Assembly (NCBI GenBank): GCA_003282205.1
Contig: QBZW01000008.1
Span: 1-64,000 of the forward strand
Direction: 5' to 3'
DNA length: 64,000 nt
Source: Pelagibacteraceae bacterium AG-337-G04
GTDB taxonomy: Bacteria > Pseudomonadota > Alphaproteobacteria > Pelagibacterales > Pelagibacteraceae
In this document: positions 1 through 8,781 of the stretch, piece after piece
How the letters are laid out: the number at the start of each line of letters is the position of its first letter
Numbering within the stretch: the first letter of the stretch is position 1
Position numbers and translations under genes: made by a program
Notes under the pieces: model-generated
What the model was told of the DNA's origin: nothing
The model's database searches: none
What the model saw: only the letters and a program-made list of their open reading frames with translations

Positions 1-13
1 TTTTAAAACTATT

Positions 14-1714
14 TTAATAAAGTTTTTCAAATTCATTTTTATATTTCTGAATAATTTTATATCTTTTAAGTTTTAAAGTTGGAGTTAACATTCCATTTTC
101 AATTGAAAATTTTTCATTGATTATAAAAAATTTTTTTATATTTTCTATTCTAGAAAGATTTTTATTTATATTTTCTATTTCTTTTTCAATTTGATCATTA
201 GTTGCTTTAATATTTTCATCTGATAGTACTAATAATGCAACTAAATAGGGTTTATTGTCTCCATAAACAATTGATTGATCAATTAATTTAGAATTTAACA
301 ACTCATTTTCAATTTTAACTGGAGAAATATTATCTCCTCCAGGCGTAATCAAAATATCTTTTTTTCTGTCAGTAATTTTTAAATAACCATTCTCAAAAAT
401 TCCAATATCCCCTGTATGTAACCAACCATCTTTTAAAACTTTATTCGTTTCTTCTTCATTATTCCAATAACCCAACATCACATTTTCACCTTTAACTAAA
501 ATTTCTCCATCTTCAGCTATTTTAACTTCATTACCTTTAAAGGGTGGTCCTACAGTTTCAACTCTAATGTCATCAATTGGGTTACAACTTACGACTGGAG
601 AGGTCTCAGTTAATCCATAACCTTGTAAAGTTGGCAGACCTATTGCATTTAAAAAAACACCAACTTCTTTGTCGAGTGCTCCTCCACCTGAAACGAAGGT
701 TTTAAGCTCACCTCCAAATTGACTTTTGATTTTTTTTCTTACAATTTTTTCTAAAATACTGTCAATTAATTTTTCTAAAATTGTTAAAGACTTTTTGTTA
801 ATCTTTTTAGTTCCAAGTTGTAACATTTTTAATACTAAACTTTTCTTTAATCCTGTTGCTTTGTTAAAACTTGCATTAATTTTCTGAAATAAATTTTGAT
901 AAAATCTAGGCACCGCAGTCATTATTTGGGGTTTGCAATCATTCATATTTTTAATTAATTTTTCAATACTTTCTGCATAGAATATTTTTGCTGCAACACT
1001 TATTTGAACAAATTGAACTGTGTGTTCATAAGAATGTGAGAGAGGCAACCAGGTTAAAAATCTAGTCTGATCTGTTAACAAAGGTTTTAATATATCAAGT
1101 GCGCCATCACAATTATTTAAAATACCGCCATGACTTAAGATTACACCTTTTGGGTTACCTTGTGTTCCTGAAGTATAAATAATACAAGCTGGATCAATTC
1201 TTTTAATTGATAAGTCTGGAACATTTAAATCTTGATAGTCTAAATTAGAAAATAATTTATTAACATTAATATAGGATTTAGAATCTATATCTAATTCTTC
1301 AAAAGAAAATATTTTTACAACAAAACTTTTTTTTTTAATAATTTCTTTGACTTTATAAAATTGTTCTTTATTAGAAACAAATATTAATTTCGGATTACAA
1401 TTTTCAATTATATATTCATAATCTTTCTCAGCGTAAGTTGTATAAGCTGGAACAGTAATGGCTTCAGACAACATCACTGAGAGATCAGTTATAAACCACT
1501 CTGGTCTATTTTCAGATATTAATAAACATCTATCACCTTTATTTGCATATTTTTTAATTTCTGACGAAAGTCTTTTAATTGAATGGAATGTTTTTTCCCA
1601 TGTAAAACAATTACTTGTATCTTTTAAGGATGTTAAAAGAATATTATCTTTTTTTTGCTTTTTATAATTAATAAAAAACAGTTCGACTAAATTATTTATA
1701 TTTTTTGTACTCAT
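14..1714 (-). CDS. Long-chain acyl-CoA synthetase (AMP-forming)
   Basis: Predicted to activate fatty acids to acyl-CoA through an acyl-AMP intermediate (ANL superfamily), at the inner face of the membrane. The P-loop-like motif YTSGTQGNPKG is at residues 180-190, the GYGLTETSP motif near 365, a TGDIG motif near 440, and the C-terminal TPTLKLKR element carries the expected catalytic lysine. At 566 aa it is somewhat shorter than E. coli-type FadD but matches the bacterial long-chain (FAA1-like) group. No membrane segment is evident. The stop lies only 14 bases from the window edge, so downstream partners are not visible. The gene ends upstream against a tRNA. The exact chain-length preference cannot be read from sequence. 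Confidence 0.88.
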   Translation of the reverse strand: MSTKNINNLVELFFINYKKQKKDNILLTSLKDTSNCFTWEKTFHSIKRLSSEIKKYANKGDRCLLISENRPEWFITDLSVMLSEAITVPAYTTYAEKDYEYIIENCNPKLIFVSNKEQFYKVKEIIKKKSFVVKIFSFEELDIDSKSYINVNKLFSNLDYQDLNVPDLSIKRIDPACIIYTSGTQGNPKGVILSHGGILNNCDGALDILKPLLTDQTRFLTWLPLSHSYEHTVQFVQISVAAKIFYAESIEKLIKNMNDCKPQIMTAVPRFYQNLFQKINASFNKATGLKKSLVLKMLQLGTKKINKKSLTILEKLIDSILEKIVRKKIKSQFGGELKTFVSGGGALDKEVGVFLNAIGLPTLQGYGLTETSPVVSCNPIDDIRVETVGPPFKGNEVKIAEDGEILVKGENVMLGYWNNEEETNKVLKDGWLHTGDIGIFENGYLKITDRKKDILITPGGDNISPVKIENELLNSKLIDQSIVYGDNKPYLVALLVLSDENIKATNDQIEKEIENINKNLSRIENIKKFFIINEKFSIENGMLTPTLKLKRYKIIQKYKNEFEKLY

Positions 1715-1721
1715 AAATTTT

Positions 1722-1808
1722 TGGTGGGCAAAGAGAGAATCGAACTCTCACAGTATTGCTACTATTGGATTTTGAGTCCAACGCGTCTACCAGTTCCGCC
1801 ATTCGCCC
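1722..1808 (-). tRNA. tRNA-Leu, anticodon CAA
   Basis: On the minus strand a complete class II tRNA can be folded. The acceptor arm GGGCGAA pairs with TTTGCCC (one G-U), followed by discriminator A and an encoded CCA. The anticodon stem TTGGA/TCCAA encloses loop CTCAAAA, giving anticodon CAA (reads UUG). There is a variable arm and a T-arm with GTTCGATTC. The length of 87 nt fits a long-variable-arm leucine tRNA. It lies in the gap between two divergently transcribed genes. Confidence 0.95.
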
Positions 1809-1865
1809 AAACCTTTGCACATTTAAACTAATAGTATTAAATCATTTATTATATTAAAAGAAAAT

Positions 1866-2474
1866 ATGTTTAAAGAGCTGTACAATAAAACTATTAAACT
1901 TGCAGGCCATAAAAGATCTAGATCTATTTTGGGATTTATGTCATTTATTGAAAGTTTTATATTTCCAATACCACCTGATGTTTTGATAATTCCTATGACA
2001 ATAGCTCGAAAACATGAATGGATTAGAATTGCATTAATCGCAACTATAGGATCAGTTTTGGGAGCTTGCCTTGGGTATTTTATAGGCTACGTCTTCTTTA
2101 GTGAAATTGGAATTAAAATTTTTGAGATTTATGGTGTAGATGATGCTTCATTTTTAAAAAACAAAGTGTCTTCAGAAGGTGGTGTTATAGCTTGGATAAC
2201 ACTCCTAGCAATTGCTGGCTTTTCGCCAGTGCCTTTTAAGTTACTTACAATCACTAGTGGTTTTATAAACTTTAATATTTTGTATTTTGTTATTATTTCT
2301 CTTTTAACAAGGGGTTCACGTTTTTTTTTTATAGCATTTTTAGTTGGAAACTTTGGACCAACAATGAAAAAAATTGTTGAAAAAAAACTTTTAAAATTCT
2401 CTATTTTTCTGTCAATCATTTTAATTATTTTTGCTTACTTTATATATAAATTTTTAAATAATTTTATTAATTAA
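1866..2474 (+). CDS. YqaA-like VTT (DedA/SNARE-associated) membrane protein
   Basis: A 202-aa integral membrane protein with the VTT-domain pattern: a loop with FPIPPDVLIIP near residues 32-42, a second re-entrant-like segment containing AGFSPVPFKLLTITSG near 118-133, and several hydrophobic helices including a C-terminal one. The YqaA branch of the DedA superfamily fits best by length and by the FxPxP...G-F-x-P-x-P-F-K pairing. DedA-type proteins are linked to lipid flipping and membrane homeostasis; the substrate here is unknown. It is followed after 2 nt by dsbB and then coq7 on the same strand, so the three are probably one transcript. Confidence 0.8.
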   Translation: MFKELYNKTIKLAGHKRSRSILGFMSFIESFIFPIPPDVLIIPMTIARKHEWIRIALIATIGSVLGACLGYFIGYVFFSEIGIKIFEIYGVDDASFLKNKVSSEGGVIAWITLLAIAGFSPVPFKLLTITSGFINFNILYFVIISLLTRGSRFFFIAFLVGNFGPTMKKIVEKKLLKFSIFLSIILIIFAYFIYKFLNNFIN

Positions 2475-2476
2475 AT

Positions 2477-2956
2477 ATGATCCTATTTCTAAGTAGAAAA
2501 AAATTTTATTTAATCATTTTATTTATCTCATTCATTTCAACAATTTCTGCATTGTATATTGAGTATATACTGCAATATGAACCATGTAAGTTATGTATTT
2601 ATCAAAGATTACCTTACGTGGCTGCAATATTAGCAAGCTATATTGGATACAATTATTCTACAAATGATAAAATTTTAATAATTATAATAATGATATTTAC
2701 TATAAGTGCTATAATTTCTGGCTATCATTTTGGAATTGAAAACAATTTAATTAATGAAGTTTTTAGTTGCACTAATAATTCCCTGGATATAACAAATAAG
2801 TCAAAATTACTTGAGTCTCTTAATAAAAGTATGCCAGTTGACTGTAAAGATGCTACTTTTAAAATTTTTGGAGTTTCACTAGCGGCAATTAATACAATTT
2901 TTTCAATTTTAATTGTTATATTTTCTATTAGAACATTAATCTATGAAAAAAACTAA
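2477..2956 (+). CDS. dsbB: Disulfide bond formation protein DsbB
   Basis: A 159-aa inner-membrane quinone reductase that reoxidises the periplasmic dithiol oxidase DsbA. Both cysteine pairs are present: C37-x-x-C40 in the motif EPCKLCIYQRLPY after the first helix, and C98 with C123 in the second periplasmic loop. Four hydrophobic segments flank these loops, as expected of DsbB. Its 3' end overlaps coq7 by 14 bases, suggesting translational coupling. No dsbA lies in the window. Confidence 0.92.
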   Translation: MILFLSRKKFYLIILFISFISTISALYIEYILQYEPCKLCIYQRLPYVAAILASYIGYNYSTNDKILIIIIMIFTISAIISGYHFGIENNLINEVFSCTNNSLDITNKSKLLESLNKSMPVDCKDATFKIFGVSLAAINTIFSILIVIFSIRTLIYEKN

Positions 2957-3476
2957 TAAAAAAAAATTAGAAGAATTTATAAGAGTAGATCATGCTGGAG
3001 AAAGAGGTGCGATTAAAATTTATGAGGGTCAATTGCTAGCTCTGAATACTATTGTAAAAAATGATGATTTAAAACAAACTATTGGTGAAATGAAAAAGCA
3101 TGAGGAGGAACACTCAAATTTTTTTGAAGTTGAAATAGAAAAAAGAAATATAAAACCAACTAAATTACTACCATTATGGGATTTACTTGGATTGGGTCTT
3201 GGCTTTGGTTCAACAATTCTTGGAAAGAAAGCAGCAATGTTGTGTACAGCTTCTGTTGAAGAGGTAATTGATGAACATTACAAAAGTCAAATCGATCAAA
3301 TAGAGGTTGATGAAAAGGATTTAAAAGAAAAAATAATAAAATTTAGACAAGATGAGTTGGATCATAAAGATATAGCTTATGAGCAAGGAGCCACTAAAAA
3401 AGGTCTTTATTCTATTATGGACAGAGTAATTAAAACTGGCTCTAAGATTGCTATAAAAATATCTGAAAAAATTTAG
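2943..3476 (+). CDS. coq7: Demethoxyubiquinone hydroxylase Coq7
   Basis: Carboxylate-bridged diiron monooxygenase for a late hydroxylation in ubiquinone synthesis. Ferritin-like ligands are visible in order: E20 in VDHAGERGA, E54-x-x-H57, E106/E107 in the SVEEVIDEHY segment, and E138-x-x-H141 in RQDELDHKD. The 177-aa length matches the bacterial and mitochondrial core without a targeting peptide. It acts at the membrane with the other Ubi enzymes; ubiE and ubiB are encoded about 10 kb away. It ends directly against the convergent HNH gene (adjacent stop codons at 3476/3477). Confidence 0.93.
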   Translation: MKKTNKKKLEEFIRVDHAGERGAIKIYEGQLLALNTIVKNDDLKQTIGEMKKHEEEHSNFFEVEIEKRNIKPTKLLPLWDLLGLGLGFGSTILGKKAAMLCTASVEEVIDEHYKSQIDQIEVDEKDLKEKIIKFRQDELDHKDIAYEQGATKKGLYSIMDRVIKTGSKIAIKISEKI

Positions 3477-4037
3477 TTACGGTTCAAGTTCAACATCCCA
3501 ATACAAGTAGTCCATCCAACTTTTATGTAAAAAGTTTGGCGGAAAATTCTTACCATTTTTATGAAGGTCTTCTGTTGTAGGTTGAAAAGGTAATTGGTTC
3601 AATGTCATACCTGAATTCTTTATGAGTCTTCCTCCTTTTTTAACATTACAGGAAGAGCAAGCTGTTACAACATTATCCCAGTTAGTCTTTCCACCTTTTG
3701 ATCTTGGAAGTAAGTGATCGAATGTTAGTTCATTTTTGCTACCACAATATTGGCAGCTAAACTTATCTCTTAAAAATACATTAAATCTTGTAAAATTAGG
3801 ATTTGATTGAGGTCTTATGTATGATTTGAGTGCAATTACACTTGGAAGTTTCATACTAAACGAAGGGCTTCTAATTTGTCTATCATAATAACTAACAATA
3901 GAAACTCTATCTAAGAAGACAGATTTAATTGAATCCTGCCAGCTCCATAATGAAAGTGGATAATAACTTAAAGGTCTATAATCTGCATTTAAGACTAATG
4001 CAGGACATTTTTCTAAAGAAATACTTTGATCAGACAT
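3477..4037 (-). CDS. HNH endonuclease family protein
   Basis: The central HNH zinc domain is visible as CQYCGS (first CxxC), LTFDHLLPRSKGG (catalytic His region), NWDNVV (Asn) and CSSCNVKKG (second CxxC). This type is common as a stand-alone gene in alphaproteobacteria and is not part of a visible mobile element or restriction system; its cellular role is not established. I place the start at the ATG at 4037 (MSDQSISLEK, about 186 aa), because the 14 extra N-terminal codons up to 4079 are hydrophobic and unlike the family. An ATG at 4046 is an alternative. The N-terminal part resembles the conserved leader found in this subfamily (VLNADYRPLSYYPLS). Confidence 0.85.
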   Translation of the reverse strand: MSDQSISLEKCPALVLNADYRPLSYYPLSLWSWQDSIKSVFLDRVSIVSYYDRQIRSPSFSMKLPSVIALKSYIRPQSNPNFTRFNVFLRDKFSCQYCGSKNELTFDHLLPRSKGGKTNWDNVVTACSSCNVKKGGRLIKNSGMTLNQLPFQPTTEDLHKNGKNFPPNFLHKSWMDYLYWDVELEP

Positions 4038-4106
4038 CTCAATCATAGTTAAACATACATTAAATAAATTTTTTATCAATACATCAAATATTATATTGAA
4101 TTTTTT

Positions 4107-4763
4107 TTAATAAATTAATTTTTTTTTAATAAAGTTTAATGCCGCACTTGATGCTTCTATAGGTATATGGTGATCACAGTTTTTAATCATTAAAGTTTCA
4201 ATTTTAATTTTATTTCTAATAAAGAAATCTTCAGCTTCCAATAAATTACTTGGTGGAACAATTGTGTCATTCTCACCATGTATCATTAAAATATTTGTTT
4301 TATTTTTTATTCGTTTAGATAGGTCATTCATATTTATAATTCTCCCAGAAAATCCTACAATGCAACAAAATTCTTTTTCTGATGTCAGACCAACATTTAA
4401 TGACATCATGCATCCTTGGCTAAAACCAGAAACACAAATTTGTGAATATTCTAAATTAAAATAATTGCTTACTTCTGAAATATAACTATTAAGAACAATT
4501 TCTGCCTTTTTTGATTCTTGAAGTGTGTATTCTGGATCTTCATTATTTAAATCAAACCATTGAAATCCTGTGGGATTTATACTACATACTTCATGTGCAT
4601 CAGGACATAAAAAAACTGTATTTTTTAAAAATCTCTTCCAGTTAAAAGTTAACATACTGATATCTTTACCATCACCTCCATATCCATGAAGTAAAATTAC
4701 AGCACTTTTAACTTCCTCGTTATTCTCTGGTTGTATTATTGATGTATTTAATGAAAATTTCAT
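4107..4763 (-). CDS. Phospholipase/carboxylesterase family alpha/beta hydrolase
   Basis: A small cytoplasmic serine hydrolase of the YpfH/Abhydrolase_2 type, about 218 aa. The HGYGGDG oxyanion-hole region is near the N terminus, the nucleophile elbow is GFSQG, an acidic residue lies in HGENDTIVP, and the catalytic His in NCDHHIP near the C terminus. The start is chosen at the ATG at 4763, which overlaps the upstream stop as ATGA; the earlier ATG at 4781 would add six residues inside the neighbour. The substrate is unknown. It forms a pair with the upstream TlpA-like gene. Confidence 0.85.
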   Translation of the reverse strand: MKFSLNTSIIQPENNEEVKSAVILLHGYGGDGKDISMLTFNWKRFLKNTVFLCPDAHEVCSINPTGFQWFDLNNEDPEYTLQESKKAEIVLNSYISEVSNYFNLEYSQICVSGFSQGCMMSLNVGLTSEKEFCCIVGFSGRIINMNDLSKRIKNKTNILMIHGENDTIVPPSNLLEAEDFFIRNKIKIETLMIKNCDHHIPIEASSAALNFIKKKLIY

Positions 4764-5290
4764 AAATTTTTTGGTAACCAATCAAGTAAAGATTGGTCAT
4801 TAAAGTCAATGTAACCAACAATTCTTCCAACCTCAAAACCATTTCGATCTATTAGAATTGTTGTGGGTAATCCTCGTAGTTTAAATAGCTGTGAAAACTC
4901 TGGTCCAGATCCTGTAAATATATCTAAGTTTTGAATTTTGATTTCGTCGAAAAACTCTTTTGATTTTTTATAACTGTCGCCACCAATATTAATTGGGATT
5001 ATATTGATATTTTTAAATTCATTTAAAGTTTTAAGTTTATCTAAAGATGGCATTTCTTTTTTACAAGGAGCACACCAAGTAGCCCAAAAATTTATTATTA
5101 ATGGATTTAATTTATAATTATTTAAACTAACTTTTTCACCTTCAGATTTAATAAATTCTATATTTTCAATTTTTTTCTTGTCTTTATGTACTATAAGATT
5201 CTTAATTTCTGGGCGCTCTATTGAATATGAGACGCTAGATGATATTAAGTAAAATATTATTATAAGATAATTAAAAAAAATGATTTTCAT
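4760..5290 (-). CDS. TlpA-like periplasmic thiol-disulfide reductase
   Basis: A thioredoxin-fold protein of the TlpA/ResA type, 176 aa. A hydrophobic N-terminal segment of about 20 residues is followed by a thioredoxin domain with the active site WCAPC (C73, C76) in the strand NFWATWCAPCKKEMPSL, and the cis-Pro loop GLPTTILID. It probably reduces disulfides in the periplasm, for example for cytochrome maturation; the partner is not visible. It is divergent from argH with only 23 bases between starts, an arrangement (tlpA opposite argH-lysA) seen in many alphaproteobacteria. Confidence 0.88.
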   Translation of the reverse strand: MKIIFFNYLIIIFYLISSSVSYSIERPEIKNLIVHKDKKKIENIEFIKSEGEKVSLNNYKLNPLIINFWATWCAPCKKEMPSLDKLKTLNEFKNINIIPINIGGDSYKKSKEFFDEIKIQNLDIFTGSGPEFSQLFKLRGLPTTILIDRNGFEVGRIVGYIDFNDQSLLDWLPKNL

Positions 5291-5313
5291 ACAATTTAGA
5301 GTGATTAAATATC

Positions 5314-6702
5314 ATGGGTAAAAATAAAAACAATCAACCAATTTGGAACACTAGAATTAAGAAGGATTCAAAAAACCTTTTTAAAAAGGTTGGTGGATCA
5401 ATAGCAATTGATAAAAGATTATTTAAAGAGGATATTGAGGCGTCAATCGTACATGTCGAGATGCTGTTTAGACAAAAAATCATAAATTTTAAAATTAAAA
5501 ATAAGATAGTTTGGGGTTTGAATAGAATTAAGAATGAGATTATAAAAAAAAAATTTATTTTTGATGACAAGCTTGAAGATATTCATATGAACATAGAACA
5601 TAGACTCTTTGAACTAATAGGAGAAGATGCTGGTTATATTCACACTGCAAGATCAAGAAACGATCAAGTAGTTACAGATTTTAAAATCTGGTTAAGAAAA
5701 GCTAATAAAGAGATTGTTAAAAACATTGATGTAACAATTAAAAATATTTTAAAAAAAGCAGAAAAAAATGTTGAAACAATTATGCCTGGTTTCACACACC
5801 TTAAAAATGCTCAACCAGTTTCATTTGCGCATTACTTAATGGCGTACTTAGAAATGTTTAACAGAGACAAAAAAAGATTTGAAAATAATTTAGAGAGCAT
5901 TAATGAAAATCCACTTGGCGTGGCTGCTTTAACAGGTACTTCTTTTAAAATTGATAGATTTTACACTTCAAAAAAATTAGGTTTCCATAGACCAACTAAA
6001 AACTCCATTGATACTGTTTCTGACAGAGATTTTGTAATTGATTTTCTTTATTCTTGCTCTGCATGTGCTGTTCATATCTCAAGGATTGCAGAGGAGTTCA
6101 TAATCTGGAATTCAGATGCTTTTAAGCTTATTAATTTGAATGATAAAATTGTAACTGGTTCATCTATTATGCCTCAGAAAAAAAATCCTGATCCTCTAGA
6201 ATATTTAAGAGGTAAAACTGGTTTCATTTTTGGAAATCTGTTTTCTATGCTTACAACTTTGAAGGGGTTACCTTTATCTTATTTTAAGGATTTGCAAGAT
6301 GATAAAGAAATTGTTTTTAAATCATTTGATCAGTTAAAAAATTCATTAATTATTTTAAATGATGTTCTTAAAAATTTTTCACCAGATAAAAAAAGAATGA
6401 TTGAACTCGCGGAAAGTGGCTATATTACAGCAACTGATTTAGCAGATTACATGGTCAGAGAATTAAATTATCCATTTAGAAAAGCCTATTTACAAACGGC
6501 TAAAATAATAAATTTTGCTGAAAAAAATAAAAAAAAATTATCAGAACTCTCAATAAAAGAGATAAATAGAATTGAAAAAGGTTTAACCTCAGATGTTCTA
6601 AAAGTATTTGAACTAAAAAAATCTGTTAATTCTAAAGTTTCTTACGGCGGAACTTCTTTCGACAACATTAAGAAAATGATATTAAACTATAAAAGGAAAT
6701 AA
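5314..6702 (+). CDS. argH: Argininosuccinate lyase
   Basis: Cleaves argininosuccinate to arginine and fumarate, the last step of arginine synthesis, in the cytoplasm. The fumarase/aspartase superfamily signature GSSIMPQKKNPDPLE is near residue 285, with HTARSRNDQV near 110 and HLKNAQPVSFAHY near 160. At 462 aa it has the usual length. The start at 5314 (MGKNKNNQPIWNTR) gives the typical N terminus. The LptM-like gene follows after 2 nt and lysA overlaps that in turn, so argH-lptM-lysA is a tight operon. Confidence 0.96.
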   Translation: MGKNKNNQPIWNTRIKKDSKNLFKKVGGSIAIDKRLFKEDIEASIVHVEMLFRQKIINFKIKNKIVWGLNRIKNEIIKKKFIFDDKLEDIHMNIEHRLFELIGEDAGYIHTARSRNDQVVTDFKIWLRKANKEIVKNIDVTIKNILKKAEKNVETIMPGFTHLKNAQPVSFAHYLMAYLEMFNRDKKRFENNLESINENPLGVAALTGTSFKIDRFYTSKKLGFHRPTKNSIDTVSDRDFVIDFLYSCSACAVHISRIAEEFIIWNSDAFKLINLNDKIVTGSSIMPQKKNPDPLEYLRGKTGFIFGNLFSMLTTLKGLPLSYFKDLQDDKEIVFKSFDQLKNSLIILNDVLKNFSPDKKRMIELAESGYITATDLADYMVRELNYPFRKAYLQTAKIINFAEKNKKKLSELSIKEINRIEKGLTSDVLKVFELKKSVNSKVSYGGTSFDNIKKMILNYKRK

Positions 6703-6704
6703 CT

Positions 6705-6869
6705 ATGATTAAAAAAGTAACTTTAATTACAATATGCTTAATTTTATTAACTTCATGTGGTAGAAAAAATGATCCAAAATATGAGGCATCATTAAATAAT
6801 AATGTTCTAAAATTTAATAATATTAATAATGTATTTAAAGCGCCAAAAAAAAATGAAATATATCAATAA
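6705..6869 (+). CDS. lptM: LptM (YifL)-like small lipoprotein
   Basis: A 54-aa gene with a classic lipoprotein signal: MIKK, a hydrophobic stretch, then the lipobox LTSC with Cys at residue 18, followed by GRKNDPKYEA, which resembles the LptM/YifL start CGxKGxLYxP. Enterobacterial LptM helps the LptD-LptE lipopolysaccharide translocon mature; that role here is by analogy only. The position between argH and lysA supports the identification, since the family commonly precedes lysA. Its last 17 bases overlap the lysA start. Confidence 0.75.
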   Translation: MIKKVTLITICLILLTSCGRKNDPKYEASLNNNVLKFNNINNVFKAPKKNEIYQ

Positions 6870-8067
6870 TATTTTTACAATTGAAAAATCCAGACTCACT
6901 AAAGTAATTAAAAAATTTAGAACACCAATTTTTTGCTACTCTGAGAAAAAAATTAATGAAAATATAAGTAACTTTAAGAATAGTTTTAAATCATTTTCTC
7001 CAATCATATGTTTTTCAACAAAGTCAAACTGTAATCTAGAAATACTAAAACTTATTAAACGAAGTGGATTGGGAGCTGATGTTGTCTCAAAAGGTGAATT
7101 AATGATTGCTCTTAAGGCAGGAATAAATTCCAAAAAAATTGTATTTTCTGGAGTAGGTAAAACTAGATCAGAATTGATTTATGCAATAAATAAAAATATT
7201 TTATTAATTAATTGCGAGTCAAAAAGTGAAATACTAGAAATAGAAAATATAGCAAAATCTAAGAATAAAAGGATAGACATTGGAATTAGATTAAATCCAA
7301 ATACAGACGCAAGAACAATTAAACAAATCTCAACCGGTAAAAAAGAAAATAAATTTGGTGTTAATGAAAAAACATTTATTGACATTTCAAAATATGTTAA
7401 AAATTCAAAATTTTTAAATCTAAAATGTTTAAGTGTACATATTGGAAGTCAAATTCTAGATCATAAACCATACCAAAAGATGCTAAACGTCCTAGATAAA
7501 TTAATAAAAAAAATAAACTTCGATTTTGATTATATAGACCTAGGTGGTGGTATGGGAATTGATTATAACAAAGATAATAAAAAATTTAATTATAAAAAAT
7601 ATAATCTAATTATTAAAAAATTTTTAAAAAAGCATAATTCAAAAATTATTTTTGAACCAGGTAGATCAATTATAGGTGATACTGCAATATTGATTTCAAA
7701 AATTATTTATATTAAAGAAAATTCTAAAAAAGATTTTATTATTGTAGATGCGGCGATGAACGATTTCATGAGGCCAGCATTATATGGTGCTAAACATCAA
7801 ATTATTCCATTAAAAAAAACTCATAAATTTACAAATAAAAGCTATGATTTTGTTGGTCCCATTTGTGAAACCACAGATAAATTCCTAACAACAAATAAAT
7901 TTCAAAAATTAAATGAGAAAGATTATATTATTATTTGCGACGTAGGTGCATATGGCTCATCTTTAGCCTCAAATTATAACATTAGACCTAAACCAGCTGA
8001 AATATTAATCAAAGGTTCAAAAATAAACGTAATTAAAAAAAGACAAAAACTAAAAGATATAATTTAG
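6853..8067 (+). CDS. lysA: Diaminopimelate decarboxylase
   Basis: PLP-dependent fold-III enzyme making L-lysine from meso-diaminopimelate. Visible are the PLP lysine region FSTKSN near residue 50, the glycine loop DLGGGMGIDY, EPGRSI (phosphate binding) and the dimer-interface CDVGAYGSS near the C terminus. I choose the ATG at 6853 (MKYINNIFTIEKS, 404 aa) rather than 6829, which would put eight unfamiliar residues inside the preceding lipoprotein gene. The length is close to the family norm, and dapB of the same pathway lies near 57 kb. Confidence 0.94.
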   Translation: MKYINNIFTIEKSRLTKVIKKFRTPIFCYSEKKINENISNFKNSFKSFSPIICFSTKSNCNLEILKLIKRSGLGADVVSKGELMIALKAGINSKKIVFSGVGKTRSELIYAINKNILLINCESKSEILEIENIAKSKNKRIDIGIRLNPNTDARTIKQISTGKKENKFGVNEKTFIDISKYVKNSKFLNLKCLSVHIGSQILDHKPYQKMLNVLDKLIKKINFDFDYIDLGGGMGIDYNKDNKKFNYKKYNLIIKKFLKKHNSKIIFEPGRSIIGDTAILISKIIYIKENSKKDFIIVDAAMNDFMRPALYGAKHQIIPLKKTHKFTNKSYDFVGPICETTDKFLTTNKFQKLNEKDYIIICDVGAYGSSLASNYNIRPKPAEILIKGSKINVIKKRQKLKDII

Positions 8068-8079
8068 TTTTTGACAAAA

Positions 8080-8781
8080 ATGATAAGAAAATTTCTATTT
8101 TTATTTTTTTTCTTTCTAGGTATATCCATAATTTCTATAGTATTCCTTCCATCGCTAGTAATGCCTACTAAAATAGTTTTATTTGGTGGTAGAATGATGG
8201 GAAAGTGGGCATCTCTTTGCTTACAAATTATTTTACAAACAAAAATTATTATTAAAGGAAGAGATAACATTATTAAGAACGAAAAATTTTTTATTGCCTG
8301 TTCTCATCAGTCTATGTTTGAGACTTTTTACTTACAAACAATTTTTAATGCACCAATATTTATTTTAAAGCATGAGTTAATTAAAATACCTATATTTGGT
8401 TGGTATTTAAAAAAGATAGGATCAATTTCTATAAATAGAAATAAAATCAGCAAAAAAAATTTAGGTCTAATTGATAAAATAAAAAATTCTGTCAGAAATT
8501 CAGAAAGACCACTAATTATATTCCCACAAGGAACAAGAGTTTTACCAAATGAAACAGTTCCTTTTAAAAAAGGAGTTGGTAGAATTTACGTTGAATTAAA
8601 AATAAAATGTCAGCCTGTGGCTGTAAATTCTGGAAATGTTTGGCCAAAAAGTGGAAAATTATCATCAAAAAAAAAAATAATAGTATCAATTCTTCCTGAA
8701 GTTAAACCTGGAATGAGCTCAGCAGATTTTACAAATTATATTGAAAGTAAAATATATAATGAATTAGATTTTATGAATTAG
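8080..8781 (+). CDS. plsC: 1-acyl-sn-glycerol-3-phosphate acyltransferase
   Basis: Transfers an acyl group to lysophosphatidic acid to give phosphatidic acid at the inner membrane. The acyltransferase motifs are HQSMFET (an HxxxxE variant of the usual HxxxxD, as in other alphaproteobacterial members), the INRN region of motif II, and FPQGTR (motif III). There is one strong N-terminal membrane segment. The start is the ATG at 8080; an in-frame TTG lies three codons earlier. The stop codon overlaps the convergent dnaN stop (8778-8781), leaving no room for a terminator between them. Confidence 0.9.
   Translation: MIRKFLFLFFFFLGISIISIVFLPSLVMPTKIVLFGGRMMGKWASLCLQIILQTKIIIKGRDNIIKNEKFFIACSHQSMFETFYLQTIFNAPIFILKHELIKIPIFGWYLKKIGSISINRNKISKKNLGLIDKIKNSVRNSERPLIIFPQGTRVLPNETVPFKKGVGRIYVELKIKCQPVAVNSGNVWPKSGKLSSKKKIIVSILPEVKPGMSSADFTNYIESKIYNELDFMN

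Noticed and set aside
3477-4037. HNH gene as part of a mobile element or restriction system
   Set aside because: No methyltransferase, integrase or repeats nearby; composition and spacing match neighbours.
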